DNA from: JBBRYW01 sp038253945
GTDB taxonomy: Bacteria; Actinomycetota; Thermoleophilia; Gaiellales; Gaiellaceae
DNA: 34,561 nt
NCBI GenBank assembly: GCA_038253945.1
Contig: JBBSGR010000022.1
Coordinates: forward strand, 1-34,561
Reading direction: 5' to 3'
Positions within the stretch are counted from its first letter, which is position 1. Every line of letters begins with the position of its first letter. The notes below the pieces were generated by a model, which searched no databases, had not been told where the DNA came from, and saw only the letters and a list, made by a program, of their open reading frames with translations. Below are positions 30,348 to 34,561 of this stretch, piece by piece. Position numbers and translations under genes: made by a program.

Positions 30348-30878
30348 GTGCTGGTGCTCCGCGGAAGGCGCGTTAGGCTTCGGCCGTTGCGCTCGGACGA
30401 GGTCGACGGGATCCTGGACGGTCGCCGGCTGCTCGCCGAGAGCGCGCACAGCTTCGGCGGAGACGAGCGCGAGCGCGTGCGGAGAAGAGTCGAGCGCTCC
30501 GGCCGCCTTATCGAGGGCCGACTCGATCTCGGGATCGAAGCGGAGGGACGGCTCGTCGGCGAGATCGAAGCCCGCTCGCCGGAGGGGTGCTTCCCGCCGG
30601 GCGTGTTCGAGCTCGGGATCGCGCTCTTCGATCCCGCGAGCCGGGGCCGGGGGTACGGCAGCGAGGCGATCCAGCTCCTCACGAACCATCTGCTCGCTGG
30701 CGAGCGCGCTGTCCGCGTTCAGGCCGGCACGGCCGTCGACAACATCGCCATGAGGCGGGTCTTCGCCAAGCTCGGCTTCGCCGAGGAGGGCACCATGCGC
30801 GACTTCCTGCCGGCGGCCGGCGGACGCGTCGACTGCGTCCTGTACGCCGTCACGGCCGCCGATGGGCTCGCGCGGTGA
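30348..30878 (+). CDS. GNAT acetyltransferase (RimJ/RimL type)
   Basis: 176 aa. N-terminal strand VLRGRRVRLRPLRSDEVDGIL and the acetyl-CoA loop DPASRGRGYGSEAIQLLTNHLL, followed by RVQAGTAVDNIAMRRVFAKLGFAEEGTMRDFLP, are typical of RimJ/RimL-like N-acetyltransferases. They acetylate N-termini of proteins or small amines; the target is unknown. The leaderless start is GTG 30348. The stop overlaps the GTG of the hydroxyacyl-CoA dehydrogenase, so the two are co-expressed. Confidence 0.88.
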   Translation: MLVLRGRRVRLRPLRSDEVDGILDGRRLLAESAHSFGGDERERVRRRVERSGRLIEGRLDLGIEAEGRLVGEIEARSPEGCFPPGVFELGIALFDPASRGRGYGSEAIQLLTNHLLAGERAVRVQAGTAVDNIAMRRVFAKLGFAEEGTMRDFLPAAGGRVDCVLYAVTAADGLAR

Positions 30879-31705
30879 GGTTCCCGCACGTCCTCGTCGT
30901 CGGCGCCGGACAGATGGGCGCGGGCATCGCCCAGGTCGCCGCCGCGTCGGGTCGGAGCGTCTCCCTCTACGACGTGGCGCCCGGAGCCGTCGAGCGCGGC
31001 CTCGCGGGAATGCGCACCAGTCTCGAGAAGCTGGCCGGGAAGGGAGGCGGGGATCCGGAGGAGGTGCTGAGCCGGATCGAGCCCGTGCGGGAGCTTGCGG
31101 TGGCGGATCTGATGATCGAAGCGGTGGTCGAGGACGCGCGGGTCAAGGAAGACGTCTTTCGTAGCGCGGACGCAGCACTTCCGGACGGGGCGATCCTCGC
31201 TTCGAATACGTCCTCCATCCCCATCACCTCCCTGGCCGCGGTCACCACTCGCCCGGAGCGTGTGATCGGGATGCACTTCTTCAACCCGGTTCCGGTGCTC
31301 GGGCTCGTGGAGGTGATTCGCGGCCTGCAGACCTCGGACGAGACGGCGGCGGCGATCGCCGCTTTCGCAGAGGAGCTCGGCAAGACGCCGGCCGAGGCGA
31401 ACGACTTTCCCGGCTTCGTCTCGAACCGGATTCTGATGCCGTTCATCAACGAGGCGGTTTACGCTCTGATGGAGGGCGTGGCCGAGCTGGAGGCGATCGA
31501 CACGATCGCGAAGCTCGGCTTCGCGCATCCGATGGGGCCTCTGGCGCTGGCGGACCTGATCGGTCTCGACACCTGCGTGGCGATCATGGAGGTCCTATAC
31601 GCAGGCCTCGGCAACCCGAAGTACGCGCCGTGCCCGCTCCTCCGCCAGTACGTTCAGGCCGGCCGCCTGGGCCGCAAGAGCGGCGAAGGCTTCTATACCT
31701 ATTGA
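30875..31705 (+). CDS. 3-hydroxyacyl-CoA (3-hydroxybutyryl-CoA) dehydrogenase
   Basis: 276 aa. NAD-binding motif VLVVGAGQMGAGIAQVAA (residues 7-24), SNTSSIPIT, the catalytic His-Glu pair H134/E146 in GMHFFNPVPVLGLVEVIRG, and the C-terminal dimer domain (FVSNRILMPFINEAVYALMEG.. LGRKSGEGFYTY). It oxidises (S)-3-hydroxyacyl-CoA to 3-ketoacyl-CoA, or the reverse in butyryl-CoA formation. It is the stand-alone form with no hydratase domain. GTG 30875 overlaps the GNAT stop (GTGA). Tail to tail with the lipoprotein gene, 1 nt apart. Confidence 0.92.
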   Translation: MRFPHVLVVGAGQMGAGIAQVAAASGRSVSLYDVAPGAVERGLAGMRTSLEKLAGKGGGDPEEVLSRIEPVRELAVADLMIEAVVEDARVKEDVFRSADAALPDGAILASNTSSIPITSLAAVTTRPERVIGMHFFNPVPVLGLVEVIRGLQTSDETAAAIAAFAEELGKTPAEANDFPGFVSNRILMPFINEAVYALMEGVAELEAIDTIAKLGFAHPMGPLALADLIGLDTCVAIMEVLYAGLGNPKYAPCPLLRQYVQAGRLGRKSGEGFYTY

Positions 31706-31706
31706 C

Positions 31707-32132
31707 CTAGATCGACTGGGTGCCGGCAGCCGACTCGTTGCCGAGCTGATGCCAGAGCACGATCTTGCCGTCGCGCACACGAAAGATGGCGCGGACCGTG
31801 GCGCCGGTCCCGTCACACGCCCCGCTAGGGCGGTTGCCGAGCCTAAACGTGACCGTCGCGGTCTCGTCGGCATCCACGACCTCGAGAATCGTGCCGGAGC
31901 AGGGAAGAGCTGCGTTCCAGGCAACCGCCTCGGAGTGGCTGTGGAGGCGTATGACGTGTCCCGGCTGCACGATCTGGGCATCGTCGGCGAACAGCTTCGC
32001 GGCGGCGTCGTTGTTACCCGTGTTGATCGCGTTGCTCCACGCACGCGCGACGCTCTCCGGCGAAGCCGAGTGACCTCCGCAGCCGGCGAGTGCCGTGACG
32101 AGGAGGAAACCGAGGACGCCGAGGACGCGCAA
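31707..32132 (-). CDS. small lipoprotein with NTF2/SnoaL-like domain
   Basis: 141 aa. Lipoprotein signal LRVLGVLGFLLVTALAGCGG with lipidation Cys18. The rest looks like an NTF2-fold (SnoaL-like) domain: SPESVARAWSNAINTGNNDAAAKLFADDAQI, then a final strand pair VRAIFRVRDGKIVLWHQ. Such domains form a cone-shaped pocket; many are non-enzymatic. TTG 32132 is chosen because it precedes the signal peptide immediately and TATAGT lies about 10 nt upstream on the minus strand. An upstream ATG/GTG would add a non-signal extension. Anchored to the outer face of the cell membrane. Confidence 0.7.
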   Translation of the reverse strand: MRVLGVLGFLLVTALAGCGGHSASPESVARAWSNAINTGNNDAAAKLFADDAQIVQPGHVIRLHSHSEAVAWNAALPCSGTILEVVDADETATVTFRLGNRPSGACDGTGATVRAIFRVRDGKIVLWHQLGNESAAGTQSI

Positions 32133-32142
32133 ACCCCGGCTG

Positions 32143-32150
32143 ACTATACT
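32143..32150. promoter_or_regulatory. overlapping divergent -10 boxes
   Basis: ACTATACT reads TATACT rightward (32145-32150) and TATAGT leftward (32148-32143). The two divergent promoters therefore share bases and cannot be occupied at once. Confidence 0.5.
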
Positions 32151-32156
32151 CGCCGG

Positions 32157-32243
32157 GTGCGGCCCCCCACGGAGCCGGAGCTGCTTCCGCGGAGCCGGTC
32201 TCCGCGTGGAGTCGCTGGGTGTTCTGCGCGACGGGGCGCATAA
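32157..32243 (+). CDS. possible 28-codon leaderless leader ORF
   Basis: GTG 32157 lies 6 nt after TATACT. It opens a 28-aa frame rich in Arg and Pro (VRPPTEPELLPRSRSPRG..) ending at TAA 32243, 3 nt before the acyl-CoA dehydrogenase start. It could be a translated leader that couples to the enzyme gene, or simply the 5' untranslated region. No homology recognised. Confidence 0.25.
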   Translation: MRPPTEPELLPRSRSPRGVAGCSARRGA

Positions 32244-32246
32244 GGC

Positions 32247-33410
32247 GTGGATTTCTCGCTGACGGACGACCAGCGCGAGATCAAGGCGTTGACGCGACAG
32301 TTCGCCGACGCCGAGATCGAGCCCCGCGCGGCCGAGTGGGACCGGGAGCACCGCTTCCCGCGTGAGCTCTACGGCAAGCTCGCCAACCTCGGCCTGATGG
32401 GTGTCTGCATCCCCGAGGAGCTCGGCGGGGCTGGAGCCGACTTCGTCTCGTACATCCTCGTACTCGAGGAGCTCTCCCGGGCGGACGCAGGGGTCGGGGT
32501 GACCGTCGCCGTCCACACGAGCGCCGCCACCCTGCCGATCCTGAGCTTCGGAAGCGATGAGCAGAAAGAACGCTTCGTGCCGCCGCTTGCACGGGGCGAG
32601 CACCTTGGCGCCTTCGCGCTCACCGAGCCCGAGGCCGGCTCGGACGCCGGCTCGCTCCGCACCAGGGCCACCTCCGTCGACGGGGGCTGGACGATCTCGG
32701 GCTCGAAGCAATGGATTACGAACGGTGCCCATGCCGGCACGCTCCTCCTCTTCGCGCGGACGGATCCCCGAGCGCCGGGCGCGAGGGGTATCTCGGCCTT
32801 CATCCTGGACGGCGACCAGGTTCGGGTCACGCGGGAGGAGGAGAAGCTCGGTCTCAACTCGTCGTCGACGGTGGATCTTGCACTCGAGGACGTCACCGTC
32901 GACCGCGATCGACTGCTCCACCGCGAGGGCAAGGGCTTCGCCGTCGCCATGGCGACGCTCGACGGCGGCCGCATCGGCATCGCGGCGCAGGCGCTCGGCA
33001 TCGCGCAGGCCGCCTACGACGCCGCCAGAGCCTACGCGCTCGAGCGGCGGCAGTTCGGCAAGAGGATCGCCGACTTCCAGGCGATCCAGTGGAAGCTCGC
33101 CGACATGGCGACCGAGATCGACGCGGCCCGTCTCCTCGTCTACCGGGCGGCCTGGCTGAAGCAGCAGGGGCTGCCGCATACGGAGGAGGGCGCGAAAGCG
33201 AAGCTCTTCGCCTCCGAGACGGCGCGCCGCCAGAGCGCCGAGGCGATCCAGGTGCTGGGCGGCTACGGATACACGAAGGAGTTTCCGGTGGAGCGCTTCT
33301 ACCGCGACGCGAAGATCACCGAGATCTACGAGGGAACGAGCGAGATCCAGCGGCTCGTGATCGCCCGCTCGATTCTCGGGCTGCGCCCGCAGGCCCTCGC
33401 TCAGGGATGA
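32247..33410 (+). CDS. acyl-CoA dehydrogenase (short-chain type)
   Basis: 387 aa. Begins with MDFSLTDDQREIKALTRQFADAEI. The signatures FALTEPEAGSDAGSLRTRA (flavin/substrate loop), SGSKQWITNGAHA, and QVLGGYGYTKEFPVERFYRDAKITEIYEGTSEIQR are present, with the catalytic base E362 in YEGTSE. It introduces the alpha-beta double bond in acyl-CoA, passing electrons to ETF. The position of the Glu and the size fit the short-chain/butyryl-CoA group. GTG 32247 is the family start. The stop overlaps the cobalamin adenosyltransferase gene (ATGA). Confidence 0.93.
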   Translation: MDFSLTDDQREIKALTRQFADAEIEPRAAEWDREHRFPRELYGKLANLGLMGVCIPEELGGAGADFVSYILVLEELSRADAGVGVTVAVHTSAATLPILSFGSDEQKERFVPPLARGEHLGAFALTEPEAGSDAGSLRTRATSVDGGWTISGSKQWITNGAHAGTLLLFARTDPRAPGARGISAFILDGDQVRVTREEEKLGLNSSSTVDLALEDVTVDRDRLLHREGKGFAVAMATLDGGRIGIAAQALGIAQAAYDAARAYALERRQFGKRIADFQAIQWKLADMATEIDAARLLVYRAAWLKQQGLPHTEEGAKAKLFASETARRQSAEAIQVLGGYGYTKEFPVERFYRDAKITEIYEGTSEIQRLVIARSILGLRPQALAQG

Positions 33411-33988
33411 CTCGCGCGAGGCGCCGCGACGAGCCGGTTCGCCTCACCCGCATCTACACGCGCGGGGGGGACCGCGGCGAGACGAGTCTCGGCGACGGCA
33501 GCCGGGTCTCGAAGCTCGACGAGCGGATCGGGGCCTTCGCCGCCGTCGACGAGCTCAACTCCGTCGTCGGTCTCGCCCTGGCGGCAGAGATGCCGGATGG
33601 TTTACGGGCGCCCCTCGAGCGTGTCCAAAACGAGCTGTTCGACCTCGGAGCGGACGTCGGCGTCCCCTACGTGGCCGGCGACGACAAGCTGAGGGTGACC
33701 CAGGAGCAGATCGACCAGCTCGAGCGTCTGTGCGACCGATGGAACGCTGACCTGCCCGCGCTGCGCAGCTTCGTCCTGCCGGGAGGCTCCGAGGCAGCGG
33801 CCCGGCTCCATCTCGCTCGGACCGTTTGCCGTCGTGCAGAGCGGGTGGTCCTGCTCGCGCAGGAGCGGCACGAGCTCAACCGGCTGGTACCGATCTACCT
33901 CAACCGGCTGTCGGATCTCCTGTTCATCCTCGCCCGCGCCGCAAATGGGGGACAAGAGCCGCTCTGGAGGCCCGGCGCCGCGCGTTGA
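33407..33988 (+). CDS. pduO: PduO-type cob(I)alamin adenosyltransferase
   Basis: 193 aa. TRGGDRGETSLGDG (ATP-binding N-terminal loop), DELNSVVGLAL, FVLPGGSEAAARLHLARTVCRRAERVV and the C-terminal PIYLNRLSDLLFILARAAN are hallmarks of the PduO/MMAB family. It makes adenosylcobalamin for B12-dependent mutases such as methylmalonyl-CoA mutase. Coupling to acyl-CoA dehydrogenase (ATGA overlap) fits odd-chain or branched acyl-CoA breakdown, where a mutase is needed; no mutase is in the window. Confidence 0.9.
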   Translation: MTRARRRDEPVRLTRIYTRGGDRGETSLGDGSRVSKLDERIGAFAAVDELNSVVGLALAAEMPDGLRAPLERVQNELFDLGADVGVPYVAGDDKLRVTQEQIDQLERLCDRWNADLPALRSFVLPGGSEAAARLHLARTVCRRAERVVLLAQERHELNRLVPIYLNRLSDLLFILARAANGGQEPLWRPGAAR

Positions 33989-34058
33989 CGACCAGGATCC
34001 GGGCTACGATCGCACTCGTTCCTTCTGGAACATAATCTCGCGCAGGGGGCGATCGCGC

Positions 34059-34424
34059 ATGGCGGCAACGGTGTTGATCTGCGACGACGAAGACGTGCTC
34101 CGGGCGCTGGTTCGAGCGACGCTCGACGGCGACGGGTACCAGCTCGTCGAGGCTAGGGATGGCGACGAGTCGCTCGAGCTCGCGAAAAGACTGCGCCCCG
34201 ACCTGATCCTGCTCGACATGATGATGCCGGGTCGCTCCGGGCTCGAGATCCTCGGGGAACTGCGAGATGACCCCGTGTTCCGCACGACGCCCGTGCTCAT
34301 GCTCACCGCCCGCACGCAGAGCTCCGACCGCGAGGCCGCCGCGAGGCTCGGGGCGGACCGCTTCCTCGCCAAGCCGTTCAGCCCCCGCGAGCTCGTCTCC
34401 GTCGTCGACGAGCTGCTCGAGTGA
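34059..34424 (+). CDS. single-domain response regulator (receiver domain)
   Basis: 121 aa CheY-like receiver. Acidic pair D9/D10, phospho-acceptor D53 (LILLDMMMPG), T83 (MLTA) and K105 (LAKPFSP) are all present. There is no output domain, so it acts by protein contact. ATG 34059 has AGGGGG about 9 nt upstream and a CATAAT box at 34031-34036. The stop overlaps GTG 34421 of a following open frame, possibly part of the same signalling unit. Confidence 0.9.
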   Translation: MAATVLICDDEDVLRALVRATLDGDGYQLVEARDGDESLELAKRLRPDLILLDMMMPGRSGLEILGELRDDPVFRTTPVLMLTARTQSSDREAAARLGADRFLAKPFSPRELVSVVDELLE

Positions 34425-34474
34425 CCACGCTACGCGTCCGGGATCGCCGGAGTGACGCCTACGGTCGTCGGTCG
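34422..34474 (+). repeat. 53-bp direct repeat, copy 1
   Basis: Identical to 34509-34561. The copies differ at the base before them, and copy 2 runs to the last base of the window. Confidence 0.8.
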
Positions 34475-34508
34475 CTCGCTCCGCATCAGCCTCACGAGCT
34501 TTGCCCTA

Positions 34509-34561
34509 TGACCACGCTACGCGTCCGGGATCGCCGGAGTGACGCCTACGGTCGTCGGTCG
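34509..34561 (+). repeat. 53-bp direct repeat, copy 2 (at window end)
   Basis: Exact copy of 34422-34474 with an 87-nt period. Its end at the final base suggests a contig-end artefact or a tandem array that continues outside. Confidence 0.8.

Larger units (their letters stand above)
34421..34561 (+). other. open frame with in-frame tandem repeat, cut by window edge
   Basis: GTG 34421 overlaps the response-regulator stop (GTGA) and the frame stays open to the edge, encoding TTLRVRDRRSDAYGRRS twice, 29 codons apart. A different frame from GTG 34452 reads VTPTVVGRSLRISLTSFAL, which looks like the start of a membrane sensor protein, but meets TGA inside the second repeat copy. If the second copy is an assembly artefact, this second frame could be the true next gene. 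Confidence 0.3.

Overview
The window is very GC-rich, uses many GTG starts, and packs genes tightly on both strands with ATGA/GTGA stop-start overlaps. Protein families and sequence style point to an actinobacterium, most like uncultured Thermoleophilia-type lineages (Solirubrobacterales/Gaiellales relatives); this placement is inference. The left edge cuts through a gene. The right edge ends in a repeated segment that looks like a contig end. No tRNA, rRNA, CRISPR array, insertion sequence or phage gene was recognised.

Layout. 1-1320: a truncated phosphotransferase gene, then decayed gene fragments. 1321-4614: a three-gene unit (dienelactone hydrolase, AlkA-like glycosylase, phospholipase-D-like protein). 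4618-6589: a frameshifted DUF892 ferritin-like gene divergent from an ECF sigma/anti-sigma pair. 6632-9199: an iodotyrosine-deiodinase-like flavoprotein, an ankyrin protein divergent from a MarR regulator, and a VapBC toxin-antitoxin pair with a frameshifted toxin. 9212-12529: an MFS transporter, CorA, a secreted HNH-like protein and a CAP-domain protein.

12531-27006 is the most coherent block and appears devoted to methylated amines and methyl transfer. It holds a betaine-homocysteine methyltransferase, a homocysteine methyltransferase fused to a SAM-dependent methyltransferase, two IclR regulators, a class-I amidotransferase, a stand-alone FAD amine oxidoreductase, and a heterotetrameric sarcosine oxidase-type operon in the order soxD-A-G-B. 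That operon continues into a broken alpha/beta-hydrolase and an MmgE/PrpD protein. A plausible route is betaine to dimethylglycine (BHMT), to sarcosine (FAD oxidoreductase), to glycine (SoxDAGB). Three promoters in this block share a palindrome of the form TTGCY-N5-RGCAW, so one regulator probably controls them. SoxA carries cysteine motifs for two Fe-S clusters, which suggests a dehydrogenase-like electron route.

27133-33988 holds acyl-CoA genes (thiolase, 3-hydroxyacyl-CoA dehydrogenase, acyl-CoA dehydrogenase, cobalamin adenosyltransferase) mixed with a secreted seven-repeat FG-GAP protein, a GNAT acetyltransferase and a small lipoprotein. A response regulator and an ORF with a tandem repeat close the window.

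Two themes recur. Many genes start at a GTG lying 6-7 nt after a TANNNT hexamer with no ribosome binding site, so leaderless transcription seems common. There are also several broken genes (DUF892, vapC, a secreted Fn3-like protein, an alpha/beta-hydrolase); some lesions are single-base indels that could be sequencing errors, while others are clear decay.
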